Assembly (NCBI GenBank): GCA_937901525.1 | Contig: CALDHX010000012.1 | Span: forward strand, 40,033 to 104,032 | From: an uncultured Bacteroidales bacterium | GTDB lineage: Bacteria; Bacteroidota; Bacteroidia; Bacteroidales; P3 | Length of the DNA stretch: 64,000 nucleotides | Direction of reading: 5' to 3' | In this document: positions 25,848-36,866 of the stretch, one piece after another | How positions within the stretch are numbered: the stretch's first letter is position 1 | Layout: every line of letters starts with the position of its first letter | Program-made: the position numbers and the translations under genes | The notes under the pieces: generated by a model | Told to the model about the DNA's origin: nothing | Seen by the model: only the letters and a program-made list of their open reading frames with translations | The model's database searches: none

Positions 25848-26102
25848 TTAATCAGATTTTTTTTTGTTTAATTTTATCTTAATAACAGTAAATAATGCTG
25901 CCAATGATAAAAGCAAAAACGTGGCAGTGCCAATAGGAGCTGCGTGATTAGCTGTGTCAAATGTTTTTGTGTTATTATTGTAAGCATACGGAGACTCAAT
26001 TTGAGAATGTCCTCCGTGTACATTTGGTGGCAAAGGAGGATTTTGCGAAAAAGCCGTGTTGCTTATAATACAAATAAAAGCTGTAAAAATTATTTTTTTC
26101 AT
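25848..26102 (-). CDS. Small exported protein with C-terminal membrane anchor
   Basis: This protein has 84 residues from the ATG at 26100-26102. A signal peptide (MKKIIFTAFICIISNTAFSQ) is followed by a Pro/Gly/His-rich stretch (PPLPPNVHGGHS) and a C-terminal hydrophobic helix (APIGTATFLLLSLAALFTVI) with a basic end. Small proteins of this form sit beside secreted lamin-tail or T9SS proteins in many Bacteroidales; their role is unknown to me. It starts 2 bases after the stop of the large T9SS cargo gene, so the two are co-translated. Confidence 0.72.
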   Translation of the reverse strand: MKKIIFTAFICIISNTAFSQNPPLPPNVHGGHSQIESPYAYNNNTKTFDTANHAAPIGTATFLLLSLAALFTVIKIKLNKKKSD

Positions 26103-26104
26103 TA

Positions 26105-29092
26105 TTATAAATAAATTATTTTGCATGAATAACTATGTCCCTTAATTTTAACAGATAAAACATAACAAGATTTATTTGGAATTATAATTTCATTTGAATT
26201 GGATTCTTTAACTTTAACACCCTTAGTATCATATAACACAAGTTCTTCTATTTCATTAGAAGAAATCACTTTAACAATGTTTTTGTCTTGAATAACTTTA
26301 AAATCTAACATTTCTTCCTCTTGTGTAATATTTAAATCAAAAGAATATAGCTTTAAAATTAAAGTTCTCTCTTCATTATTTAATAATGTTTGGAAATTAT
26401 AAGTACTATCTTCAACAAAATCTATCAACAACTCGTTGTCATCATACAATTCAGCTCGCACTACGTTTTCTGGAATGTTTTTCATTTTTAATACATATTC
26501 AGATAGGCTTTTGGTGCTATATATTATAGGTATAATAATGGAGTCTTGCCACAAAGGTAAAGAAACAATGGATAAATTATTTTGAAAATAATTACTATAT
26601 AAATCTGGTGCAGAACCAAAACTAAATAATTTACAAACGTCATATTCGTCTATGTTTTCAGTAACATCTTCACGAAAATAAATCTTCAAATCATCTTCTC
26701 CACCATTATAAGACAAATTTAAATGAAGTTTTTCTATCATAGAAGATGATTTTGCATGAATAACAGTTTCTTGTTTATGAACTTTTAAAAGATTTTCAGA
26801 AGCATTTACTTTTGTCATAAAACCAACAAAAGGTGCTATCATAAAGGAAGATTGCTCATTAGGATCTTCTGGGATATATTGTCCTGTCTCTGGTTTAAGC
26901 AACCAAATTCCTCCAATATTCGTTTTAGAAAAATTATTTTGATTTACAGAAAAAGGGTAAGGATTCGTACAAAGATGAAAACCTGCACCTCCATTTTCAT
27001 TATAGGAAGCGTTATTTAATAATATTAATTCATCTTCAAAAAATAAAGTTCCTTCCCACTGCAATTCTTTTTCTCCTGCATAAGCAATTAAATAGCCTAA
27101 ATTTTGTTTAAAGAAGTTGCTATCATCAACATTTTCATAATAAGGAATCCAAGCTGAAGCATCTGATGTGTAATCTTCTTTGAGATAATATAAATCATCT
27201 TGATTTCCAATATCAAAACTATTGTAAATTTCTTGTCGAGTCTTATTTGTGATATTTATAGGTACACCAAAAAGTGTCCAACCATTAGAATTGGCCGTAT
27301 AAGCTGTAAAAGTCGGTTTTACTATATATTTTTCAGCCTGTAAATTACCATTATTTATTATCTCAACCTTGTTTGTTGTATCGCAAGTAGAATAATTAGA
27401 TTTTATTACTAACTCCGCACATTTGGCTTCTATATTTTGAGGAATAGTTATATTAATTCCAGAAGATAGGATTACTCTATCTAAATTTGTTGGTTGTTTT
27501 CCATTTTGCCAAATAGTATCATTATCCCAATTTCCATTGCTTATTGCATTAATTTCTTTCCCCATTCTAAAAGTAGTTGTGGAAATTACATTATTATCTT
27601 CTTTGATTTGACAACGATATACTCCATCAAAATTAACATTGTTCACTTGATAAGAATTTTGTCCTGTGCTTAGTGTATCGTTTTCAATGTTATGCACTGC
27701 AATTGCAGGATTTAATGTATGTGTTCCAAGTATAGAATTAATATTTTCAGAATTGTATGTATCGATATTCCATTCCGAGTAAACATTTTCAACATTCGCA
27801 GGATTATGCTTTATTCCACGTCTAATTTCTGGCTTTCTAATTAAAATAGAATTACCAAAAGTTCCTGGAGCCGATTCTGATTCTGAATTTTTTATTCGTC
27901 CAAATAGGTCTATTGTATCATATACATCATTATTTCTTTTTTTGATAATTAAATAGGAATCATCACCATTATAAAATGCTAAATTGTATATAACCGGATA
28001 AATAACTAAATTTGTATCAATAGAAGCAATGTTTAATTTATAAGCTAATGCAATGCAAGAGTTGCTTTTTATTGTATCTTTTTCATAAAATATATAATTC
28101 ATTGGAGCACTAGTATTTGTAATAGTTGTTCCGTGATTATATGCTACAAATTTATAATCTTTTAAACATATATCTCTTTCTGTCGGATTATATATTTCTA
28201 CAATATTCATGGGAGAAGCACAAACTATTTTTGAAATCAGCAAATTATCCGCTACATTTTCAATTGAATCTATTGAAAACAAAAGATTTGAGTTGTTTTC
28301 ATTGTTTTGCCAATTTAAAGAAACTGTATAAGGATTTGATACCTGAGAAATAAAATCTTCAATTTTCTTTTTTGTTGTAAAATAATAGGTGTTGGTAACG
28401 CTTAAATCTTGATTTTTGATTTCTATATAATATTTAGTTTCTGGTACAAGCCCTTGTAAACTAATATTATTATTTTCATAAGCATAGGTTACTACTTCTC
28501 GAGGAATAATAATCTTAATGTCATCTAAAAACAAACTTACTGTGTTATCACTTTGTTTACCAAATTCGATAAAAGTCGCAGATGACAAATATCTTGTTTT
28601 AATAGAATCAATTTTTTTACTTATGTAATAAGTAGTATCATTAACCCTTAGTTCTTGTTTTTTGTTTGAATTATTTTTTATACGAAATGATAAAATTGAA
28701 TTATCTGGAATTGAGAGAATTGGTGTTCTGAATTTTGAAGATGTATCATAAATATTACAGGCGTTTTCTTCGTTTACTTTTACAGTTCTTGCTTTGCAAC
28801 CAGGCATTTTTGTCATTGAACTTGGTAGAACTGTCAATACATTTTCGCCTCCAATTACTGTTGAAGTACCTATAACACCGTTATTTAAAAAGTTGTTAAA
28901 ATCCTCTTCAAATAAGAGCGTGTCCTTAAACACCGTTATAGTTTGGTTTTCATTAATATTAAGATTAATTACTGCTGTTGTTGCGCCAATTGTATAAGTT
29001 CCTGATTCTAAGTTTGTTTGTGCTTGATTTGCAGAATAAATCAATGAATTACAAACAAATAATAAAATAAAAAATATTGTTATCTTTTTCAT
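26105..29092 (-). CDS. Large secreted protein with lamin-tail-like domain and T9SS-type C-terminal sorting domain
   Basis: This 995-residue protein has a signal peptide (1-20). Residues about 285-400 (LLISKIVCASPMNIVEIYNP) fit a lamin-tail domain. Fibronectin-like segments lie near 200-245. The last 70 residues (KVISSNEIEELVLYDTKGVK, ending KIIYL) have the beta-strand pattern of a type A T9SS sorting domain, so the protein is probably secreted through the Por system and anchored at the surface. No catalytic motif is recognised; an adhesin or glycan-binding role is possible. It lies 16 bases after yifB and 2 bases before a small anchored protein. Confidence 0.75.
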   Translation of the reverse strand: MKKITIFFILLFVCNSLIYSANQAQTNLESGTYTIGATTAVINLNINENQTITVFKDTLLFEEDFNNFLNNGVIGTSTVIGGENVLTVLPSSMTKMPGCKARTVKVNEENACNIYDTSSKFRTPILSIPDNSILSFRIKNNSNKKQELRVNDTTYYISKKIDSIKTRYLSSATFIEFGKQSDNTVSLFLDDIKIIIPREVVTYAYENNNISLQGLVPETKYYIEIKNQDLSVTNTYYFTTKKKIEDFISQVSNPYTVSLNWQNNENNSNLLFSIDSIENVADNLLISKIVCASPMNIVEIYNPTERDICLKDYKFVAYNHGTTITNTSAPMNYIFYEKDTIKSNSCIALAYKLNIASIDTNLVIYPVIYNLAFYNGDDSYLIIKKRNNDVYDTIDLFGRIKNSESESAPGTFGNSILIRKPEIRRGIKHNPANVENVYSEWNIDTYNSENINSILGTHTLNPAIAVHNIENDTLSTGQNSYQVNNVNFDGVYRCQIKEDNNVISTTTFRMGKEINAISNGNWDNDTIWQNGKQPTNLDRVILSSGINITIPQNIEAKCAELVIKSNYSTCDTTNKVEIINNGNLQAEKYIVKPTFTAYTANSNGWTLFGVPINITNKTRQEIYNSFDIGNQDDLYYLKEDYTSDASAWIPYYENVDDSNFFKQNLGYLIAYAGEKELQWEGTLFFEDELILLNNASYNENGGAGFHLCTNPYPFSVNQNNFSKTNIGGIWLLKPETGQYIPEDPNEQSSFMIAPFVGFMTKVNASENLLKVHKQETVIHAKSSSMIEKLHLNLSYNGGEDDLKIYFREDVTENIDEYDVCKLFSFGSAPDLYSNYFQNNLSIVSLPLWQDSIIIPIIYSTKSLSEYVLKMKNIPENVVRAELYDDNELLIDFVEDSTYNFQTLLNNEERTLILKLYSFDLNITQEEEMLDFKVIQDKNIVKVISSNEIEELVLYDTKGVKVKESNSNEIIIPNKSCYVLSVKIKGHSYSCKIIYL

Positions 29093-29108
29093 AATAAATA
29101 TGTATTGA

Positions 29109-30647
29109 TTATCTACCCCAGCTTTCTCTGTCTAAGTTTCTGTAAGTTATAGCTTCTGCTAAATGAGCATCTTGAATGTCTTCACAATTTTCAAGGTCTG
29201 CAATTGTACGTGCTACTTTCAAAATTCTATCGTATGCACGGGCTGAAAGACCTAGACGTTCCATGACATTGCGCAAGAGTTCCATTCCAGAAGGTTGAAT
29301 TTTACAAAATTTTTTCATTAAAGCCGTATTCATTTGTGCATTGCAATGTATGTTTGGATAGTCTTTAAATCTTTCTTGTTGAATTTTTCTTGCTGCAATT
29401 ACACGCTTTCTTATAGTTTCACTTGATTCTCCTTCTTGTAAAGTGGATAGTTCTTTAAATGGAACGGGTACTACCTCTAGTTGAATATCAATTCTGTCTA
29501 GCAAAGGACCTGAAACTTTATTAAGGTACTTGTTTACGGCTCCTAACCCACAAGTACAAGCTTGAGTAGGGTGATTATAATAACCACAAGGGCAAGGATT
29601 CATTGCCGCAACTAACATAAAACTTGCTGGATATTCACTTGTTTGTTTTGTTCTCGCGATAGTTATCTTTCTTTCTTCCATGGGCTGACGTAAAACCTCT
29701 AATACATTTCTCTTAAACTCAGGAAGTTCATCTAAAAATAAGACGCCATTGTGAGAAAGAGATATTTCACCTGGGTTAGGATAAGTTCCTCCTCCAACAA
29801 GCGCGGTGTCGCTTATCGTATGATGAGGATTTCTAAACGGACGCACAGAAATAATTGACTGATATGTACTCATTTTTCCTGCAACCGAATGAATTTTAGT
29901 CGTTTCTAACGCTTCTTCTATTGTTAAAGGAGGGAGAATTGAAGGTAATCTCTTTGCAAGCATCGTTTTCCCACTTCCAGGAGAGCCAACCATGATGATA
30001 TTATGAGAACCTGCTGCTGCAACCTCCATTGCCCGCTTTACGCTTTCTTGGCCCTTGACATCTTTGAAATCAAACTCATAATTATCTAAACTTTTACTGA
30101 ATTCTTCTTGAATATCAATGAATGTACGTTCCAACGATGTTTTTCCGTCAAAGAAATTGATTACATCTAAAATGGTATCTGCTCCAAAAACTTCCAATCC
30201 TGTTACAATAGCGGCTTCTTTTGCGTTGCATTTTGGAAGAATTATTCCTTTGAATCCCTGTTTCTTCGCTTCTAAAGCAATAGGTAATGCTCCCTTTATT
30301 TTATTCAAAGAGCCGTCAAGAGAAAGCTCTCCCATTATGATATAATCAGCAAGTTTGTCTAAACAAATCTGCTCAGAAGCTCCAAGAATGCCTATTGCCA
30401 AAGGTAAATCATAAGCAGAACCCTCTTTTTTTAAGTCGGCAGGAGCCATATTTATGACAATCTTTTTGCCGGGTATTTTATAACCATAATAATTTAATGC
30501 CGAAGCAATTCTTTGCTGACTTTCTTTTACTGCATTATCAGGAAGACCGACTAAAAGAAAGTTAATTCCTTTATCTATATTTACTTCGATAGTTATTGTT
30601 GTTGCAACTATTCCGGAAATAGCAGAACCATAGACTTTAATCAACAT
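29109..30647 (-). CDS. yifB: YifB-family Mg chelatase-like AAA+ ATPase
   Basis: This 512-residue protein has an N-terminal ChlI-like S5 fold domain (about 1-165). The Mg_chelatase AAA domain follows, with Walker A GSPGSGKT at about 221-228 and Walker B VLFLDELPEF near 300-309. A Cys-rich PCPCGYY insertion and a C-terminal MgsA-like helical domain (about 395-510) complete it. The family is also known as ComM and in some bacteria promotes branch migration during natural transformation; that role here is inference. It overlaps the DUF4296 gene by 11 bases. Confidence 0.93.
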   Translation of the reverse strand: MLIKVYGSAISGIVATTITIEVNIDKGINFLLVGLPDNAVKESQQRIASALNYYGYKIPGKKIVINMAPADLKKEGSAYDLPLAIGILGASEQICLDKLADYIIMGELSLDGSLNKIKGALPIALEAKKQGFKGIILPKCNAKEAAIVTGLEVFGADTILDVINFFDGKTSLERTFIDIQEEFSKSLDNYEFDFKDVKGQESVKRAMEVAAAGSHNIIMVGSPGSGKTMLAKRLPSILPPLTIEEALETTKIHSVAGKMSTYQSIISVRPFRNPHHTISDTALVGGGTYPNPGEISLSHNGVLFLDELPEFKRNVLEVLRQPMEERKITIARTKQTSEYPASFMLVAAMNPCPCGYYNHPTQACTCGLGAVNKYLNKVSGPLLDRIDIQLEVVPVPFKELSTLQEGESSETIRKRVIAARKIQQERFKDYPNIHCNAQMNTALMKKFCKIQPSGMELLRNVMERLGLSARAYDRILKVARTIADLENCEDIQDAHLAEAITYRNLDRESWGR

Positions 30648-30960
30648 TAGCCTCTGTGTTTTTGTGCTTTAAATAATTTATTAACTCTTCCATTTCTTTT
30701 GGATTATTTATGTAATAATCCAAACTTAGATTATACATTTCTTGTGTTACATTATATTTTTCTAAAATATCTTCATTAAATTTTTTTAATATATTTTCTT
30801 TTTCATCTGAATATGTATAGGAGATCTGAATCAATGTCTCTGCTTTTTTTGAATCAATTATTATTGATCCCATGGTTTCAACTTTTAAATGATTCTCGGA
30901 TTTTTTACAAGAACCTAAAGAAAACAAAATTATAATGAAAAGTATGCTCAAATATTTCAT
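30637..30960 (-). CDS. DUF4296 lipoprotein
   Basis: This 107-residue protein has a lipoprotein signal (MKYLSILFIIILFSLGSC, Cys18) and a helical DUF4296-type domain. The segment YNVTQEMYNLSLDYYINNP near 68-86 is characteristic of the family. DUF4296 proteins are confined to Bacteroidota and have no assigned function. It overlaps the upstream phosphorylase gene by 4 bases and yifB by 11 bases, so translation of the three is coupled. Confidence 0.8.
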   Translation of the reverse strand: MKYLSILFIIILFSLGSCKKSENHLKVETMGSIIIDSKKAETLIQISYTYSDEKENILKKFNEDILEKYNVTQEMYNLSLDYYINNPKEMEELINYLKHKNTEANVD

Positions 30961-31835
30961 ATTCTATCTAAAACTAATTTAACTAAATTCTTCATTGAAG
31001 AGTGATAATCTTCTGCAAATCTACCTGTCGTTCTATTTGCAATAACATTACAAATAGTTAAAACATTGTGCCCTAAATTTTTACCTAATGCATAAAGAGA
31101 AGAAGTCTCCATTTCATAATTCGCAGCCTTTACTCCATTATAAGAAAAATATCCTAATTTTGAGTTAATTGTTTTGTCGGCTAAATCAATTCTTATTTTT
31201 CTACCTTGAGGTCCATAAAATCCTGGGGCAGTAATGGTAATCGCTTCATGCATATCAAAAGCAATTTTTTCTAATAAGCCATTGCTACATTCAACTCCAT
31301 AAGGAGTTGGCAAATCTTTTGACCAATCCATATATTGTGTAAATTCATCAGATAATTTCTTGATTAATACGCCTTCTTTATTCTTATAAAAATACATAAT
31401 ACCGTCAATACCAACAACATATTTAGATGCAACGTATTGATTTATATCTATTTCTTTTTGAAAACATCCACAAGTGCCTAATCTGACTAGATTTAATACT
31501 CTTTTATTTGGTAATTCTTCTCGAGTTTTTAAATCAATATTGACACACGCATCTAATTCCGTTACAACTATATCAATATTATCCACACCCATTCCAGTAG
31601 AGATTGCAGTTATTAGTTTACCTTTGTATTCTCCTGTACAAGATCGTATTTCTCTGTTTTGTATTTCGTATTTCTTTGTGTCAAAAAACGAAGATACCAT
31701 ATCAATTCTTGCAGGGTCTCCAACTAAAATAATATTATCAGCTATTGCCTCTGGTTTCAGGCGTATGTGATACATTGAATTGTCTGGTGCTAAAACAAGT
31801 TCTGAATCGGTTAAATTATTTCTCTGTTTCATCAT
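30957..31835 (-). CDS. Nucleoside phosphorylase (PNP/UDP family)
   Basis: This 292-residue enzyme fits the PNP_UDP_1 family: VGDPARIDMVS (about 37-47) supplies phosphate-binding residues, TGMGVDNIDIVVTELDA (about 75-91) is the family signature, and YEMETSSLYALG (about 240-251) has the ribose-binding Met-Glu pair. It splits a nucleoside with phosphate to a base and ribose 1-phosphate; uridine phosphorylase is the most likely specificity but sequence reading alone does not settle it. It starts an operon with the DUF4296 protein, yifB and a T9SS cargo. A -7-like element TATCTTTGC lies at 31899-31891. Start may be the first or second of two adjacent ATGs. Confidence 0.87.
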   Translation of the reverse strand: MMKQRNNLTDSELVLAPDNSMYHIRLKPEAIADNIILVGDPARIDMVSSFFDTKKYEIQNREIRSCTGEYKGKLITAISTGMGVDNIDIVVTELDACVNIDLKTREELPNKRVLNLVRLGTCGCFQKEIDINQYVASKYVVGIDGIMYFYKNKEGVLIKKLSDEFTQYMDWSKDLPTPYGVECSNGLLEKIAFDMHEAITITAPGFYGPQGRKIRIDLADKTINSKLGYFSYNGVKAANYEMETSSLYALGKNLGHNVLTICNVIANRTTGRFAEDYHSSMKNLVKLVLDRI

Positions 31836-31890
31836 TAATTTATTTCTTTAAGTTGTTTGTTATTTTTTTCCAGAGCCGTCTAAACGTACT

Positions 31891-31899
31891 TGCAAAGAT
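31891..31899 (-). promoter_or_regulatory. -7 promoter element of the phosphorylase/yifB operon
   Basis: The minus strand reads TATCTTTGC, about 56 bases before the ATG. It is divergent from the guaB promoter in the same 168-base gap. Confidence 0.5.
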
Positions 31900-31952
31900 A
31901 ATAAATATTCTTTTTATTTTATGATTTTTTCCCCTTAGTGTTAGTTTTTTAG

Positions 31953-33470
<1,518 letters not shown>

Positions 33471-33478
33471 TTTTTGAG

Positions 33479-35488
33479 ATGAAGAAAATATTTGTTCTTT
33501 TTGCTTTATTTGTTTTGAGTTTAAATACAGGGTTATTTGCTCAAACAAATGAAAGTGTTGTTATAGAAATCGCAGGAGATAAGATAAGTAAAGCAGAGTT
33601 TTTGAAAATGTATAACAAAAACAATTTAACTCCTGGAAATTTAAATAAGGAAGAGTTAGATGAATATCTGGAACTCTATATTAACTATAAACTCAAATTG
33701 TTGCAAGCGAAAGAATTGGGTTTAGATACAGTTTCTTCTTATATGGAAGAAGTTGATAAGTATAGACAACAATTGATTGTTCCGTACTTAAATGACGCTC
33801 AGGTTACACAATCTTTAATAGAAGAGGCTTATGAAAGAACTAAAACTTTTGTTAGAGCTTCTCATATTTTGATTTCGTTGCCAGAGAACGCGAATCCAAC
33901 GGATACATTAAATGCTTATAACAAAGCAATGAGTATTAGAGAAAGAGCTATAAAAGGAGAAGATTTCTCAGCATTAGCAAAACAATATTCAGACGATCCT
34001 TCTGTTAATGATAAAAAAGAACAAAATTATAAAGGTAATGGTGGAGATTTAGGATTTTTCACTTCAATGGTAATGATTTATCCTTTTGAAAATGCTTGCT
34101 ATTCAATGAATGTAGGAGAAATCTCTACTCCCATTAAAACACGTTTCGGTTATCATATAATAAAATTGACAGATAAAATCCCTGCATTTTTCAGTACATT
34201 GGACCTTGCTCATATATGGGTTAGTGCAAATCAACGTTCTGAACAAGAAAGCGAAAGTTTAATAAATGAAATTTATGCCAAAATACAAGAAGGTCAGGCA
34301 TTTGATAGTCTTGTAAAAGTTTATTCAGATGATAAATCTACTGTAAATGCAGGAGGTGTTTTAAAAAATCAGAAGATAAATACTGTTCCAACCGAATATA
34401 TATTGCAAATGAGCAAACTTAAAGAAGGCGAAGTTTCTCTCCCATTTAAGACATCTTTTGGTTGGCATATAATAAAACCGATTCGTTACAATGAAATTCC
34501 TTCCTTGGAGTCGCAAAGAAATTTTATTGAAAATAGGATTTCTAAAGACGAAAGAAGTTTTAAATCTTTGGAATCTTTTGCTTCTAAAGCCAAGATTGAG
34601 TATGGTTTTGTTGAAGATAAAGATGTATTAAAAGAAATAGAATGTATAATTACAGATTCTGTTTTCACTGCAACTTGGAAAATTCCTTCTGATTTTTCAA
34701 ATAATTCCGAACTTTTTAGAATAGGAGACTTTTCTTTTACGTTAAATGATTTAGCAAAAGAAATAGAAATGCATCAGCGTCCTCAACCCGCAGAATATAT
34801 ACCTTCATATTTAGAAAAGGTTTACAACTCTGTGGTTTTAGAGCAAGTTGTTAATTATGCAGATAGTAAATTAGAGGAAAAATTTCCAGAATTAAAAGCT
34901 GACATTCAAGAATTCAGCGAAGGAGTATTGATATTCTCAATAACAGACAAAATGGTTTGGAATAAATCTCTAATAGACACATTAGGATTACAATCATATT
35001 TTGCATCAAATCAACAAAAATATAATTGGGAAAAAAGAGCAAGTGTTACGCTTTGGAGTATAGATACAGACAATAAAAATCTTTCAAAGATAGAGAAATT
35101 GTTAAATAAAGCCGTTGCTAAAGGTTGGACAAATGATTTGACAAGAGAAAAGTTGGCCAAAAAGTTAAAAATAAAAGAAGATATAGACAAGAAAATTATC
35201 TATAAATGGAATAAGTATGAAAAAGGAGACAACAAAATGGTGGATAATCTTTTTTGGTCAGATGAATCGCAAATCAAAGGAGCGGTTAAGAATTATGAGA
35301 CAAAAAATAAGAAAGTAACATTTTTGATATTAGACTCTTGGGTGGATATTGAACCAAAAGCATTAGATGATTGTAGAGGATTAGTAACTTCTGACTATCA
35401 ATCTTTCTTAGAAAAACAATGGATAGAGCAATTAAGAGCAAAATATCCTTACAAAGTTTATCAAGATGTTTATAATAGTATAAAGTAG
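33479..35488 (+). CDS. Periplasmic PpiC-type peptidyl-prolyl isomerase, two parvulin domains
   Basis: This 669-residue protein has a signal peptide (1-21, ending LFAQ). A SurA_N-like helical segment (about 30-115) is followed by a first parvulin domain (RASHILISLPE near 122, closing FGYHIIKL) and a second (LAHIWVSANQ near 243, closing FGWHIIKP). The rest is a long C-terminal segment without a recognised domain. It should help fold outer-membrane proteins in the periplasm. It lies 8 bases after guaB and 9 bases before a second PPIase gene. This pairing is common in Bacteroidales. Confidence 0.88.
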   Translation: MKKIFVLFALFVLSLNTGLFAQTNESVVIEIAGDKISKAEFLKMYNKNNLTPGNLNKEELDEYLELYINYKLKLLQAKELGLDTVSSYMEEVDKYRQQLIVPYLNDAQVTQSLIEEAYERTKTFVRASHILISLPENANPTDTLNAYNKAMSIRERAIKGEDFSALAKQYSDDPSVNDKKEQNYKGNGGDLGFFTSMVMIYPFENACYSMNVGEISTPIKTRFGYHIIKLTDKIPAFFSTLDLAHIWVSANQRSEQESESLINEIYAKIQEGQAFDSLVKVYSDDKSTVNAGGVLKNQKINTVPTEYILQMSKLKEGEVSLPFKTSFGWHIIKPIRYNEIPSLESQRNFIENRISKDERSFKSLESFASKAKIEYGFVEDKDVLKEIECIITDSVFTATWKIPSDFSNNSELFRIGDFSFTLNDLAKEIEMHQRPQPAEYIPSYLEKVYNSVVLEQVVNYADSKLEEKFPELKADIQEFSEGVLIFSITDKMVWNKSLIDTLGLQSYFASNQQKYNWEKRASVTLWSIDTDNKNLSKIEKLLNKAVAKGWTNDLTREKLAKKLKIKEDIDKKIIYKWNKYEKGDNKMVDNLFWSDESQIKGAVKNYETKNKKVTFLILDSWVDIEPKALDDCRGLVTSDYQSFLEKQWIEQLRAKYPYKVYQDVYNSIK

Positions 35489-35497
35489 GTAGAGATT

Positions 35498-36862
35498 ATG
35501 ACAAAAATTTCGCTATCAATAATTGTATTGTTTTTTAGTTTTGTTTCTTTTGCACAACAACCCGAAAATAATCCTGACGTAGTTGATAAGGTTATAGCAG
35601 TTGTTGGACAAAATATGATAAAGAAGTCTGAATTAGAAACAGCATATCTTCAACAAAAGATGAATAGTAATTTCATTATTGAAAATGAATATGAGAGGCG
35701 ATGTGATATATTAGAAGGTATGCTTATCAATAAACTCATGTTGCATCAAGCCGAAGTAGACTCAGTAGAAGTAACAGAAGATGAGGTTAACAGAGAAATG
35801 GACAACCGCATAAGATACATGATAAGTGCTTATGGTTCTCAGGAAATGTTAGAAAAGCAAATGAGAAGATCACTTAGCGAAATAAAATCTTACTATAAAG
35901 ATGTTATAAAAGAGAATATAATGATTGCTCAAATTGAGCAAAAACTCACAGGAAGTATAACTGTTACACCACGAGAAGTAGTAGATTTTTATAATTCCAT
36001 TCCAAAAGATAGTTTGCCAACAATAGAACAAGAATATGTTTTTTCTCAAATAGTAAAGACACCAGAAGTCTCTGAGGAAGAGAAAGAAAGAGTAAAATCG
36101 AAGTTAAATGAATATAGAGACAGAATATTGAAAGGAAGTAAATTTTCTACTATTGCGACATTGTACTCTGAAGATCCTGCCTCAGCAAAAAAAGGAGGCG
36201 AGTTAGGTTTTTTCTCTCGTGGGCAAATGGTAGGTGAATTTGAGAATGCAGCATTTGCACTTCAAGACGGAGAAATCTCACCAATAATAGAAACAAAATA
36301 TGGTTATCATATAATTCAGATGATAGAAAGAAGAGGTAATCAAGTAAATTGCCGTCATATTTTGCTTCAACCAAAAGTAACCCCACAACAATTACAAGAA
36401 GCTTACGATCAATTAGAACAAATAAAAAAAGAAATAGACAACGGGGAAATAACATTTGAAGAAGCAATACTTAAATATTCTGATGATGCTTCAAAAATTA
36501 ATGAAGGATTAATAATAAATCCGTATAATGCAAGTGCTATTTTTTCTAAAGATGCGATAAACGAAACAATTTCTAATGTTGATAAAGTTGATTTTGAATC
36601 AATGAAAGAAGGAGAAATAACAAAACCAATCAGATTCAAAACAGAATTATCAGACGCATATAGATTGATAAAAATAAATCGTAAGACCGATGCACACAAA
36701 GTAGATTTAACACTTGACTATGACAAAATACAAGCCTCTGCCTTAGACAATAAGAAGACAGAAATAATTAAAGAATGGGCAAATAAAAGATTGAAAAAAA
36801 CATACGTCAAGATAGATGCCGATTATCAAGGTTGTGATTTTAAACTTAATTGGATAAAATAG
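35498..36862 (+). CDS. SurA-like peptidyl-prolyl isomerase/chaperone
   Basis: This 454-residue protein has a signal peptide (1-19, ending SFAQ), a SurA N-terminal domain (about 27-170, with DKVIAVVGQNMIKKSELE) and a parvulin domain (about 175-280, with QEYVFSQIVKTPE and FGYH-type KYGYHIIQ). A second, degenerate parvulin domain follows (NCRHILLQPKV near 288). SurA-type proteins escort outer-membrane proteins to the Bam machine. The ATG lies 9 bases after the previous PPIase, so both are co-expressed. Confidence 0.88.
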   Translation: MTKISLSIIVLFFSFVSFAQQPENNPDVVDKVIAVVGQNMIKKSELETAYLQQKMNSNFIIENEYERRCDILEGMLINKLMLHQAEVDSVEVTEDEVNREMDNRIRYMISAYGSQEMLEKQMRRSLSEIKSYYKDVIKENIMIAQIEQKLTGSITVTPREVVDFYNSIPKDSLPTIEQEYVFSQIVKTPEVSEEEKERVKSKLNEYRDRILKGSKFSTIATLYSEDPASAKKGGELGFFSRGQMVGEFENAAFALQDGEISPIIETKYGYHIIQMIERRGNQVNCRHILLQPKVTPQQLQEAYDQLEQIKKEIDNGEITFEEAILKYSDDASKINEGLIINPYNASAIFSKDAINETISNVDKVDFESMKEGEITKPIRFKTELSDAYRLIKINRKTDAHKVDLTLDYDKIQASALDNKKTEIIKEWANKRLKKTYVKIDADYQGCDFKLNWIK

Positions 36863-36866
36863 TATA

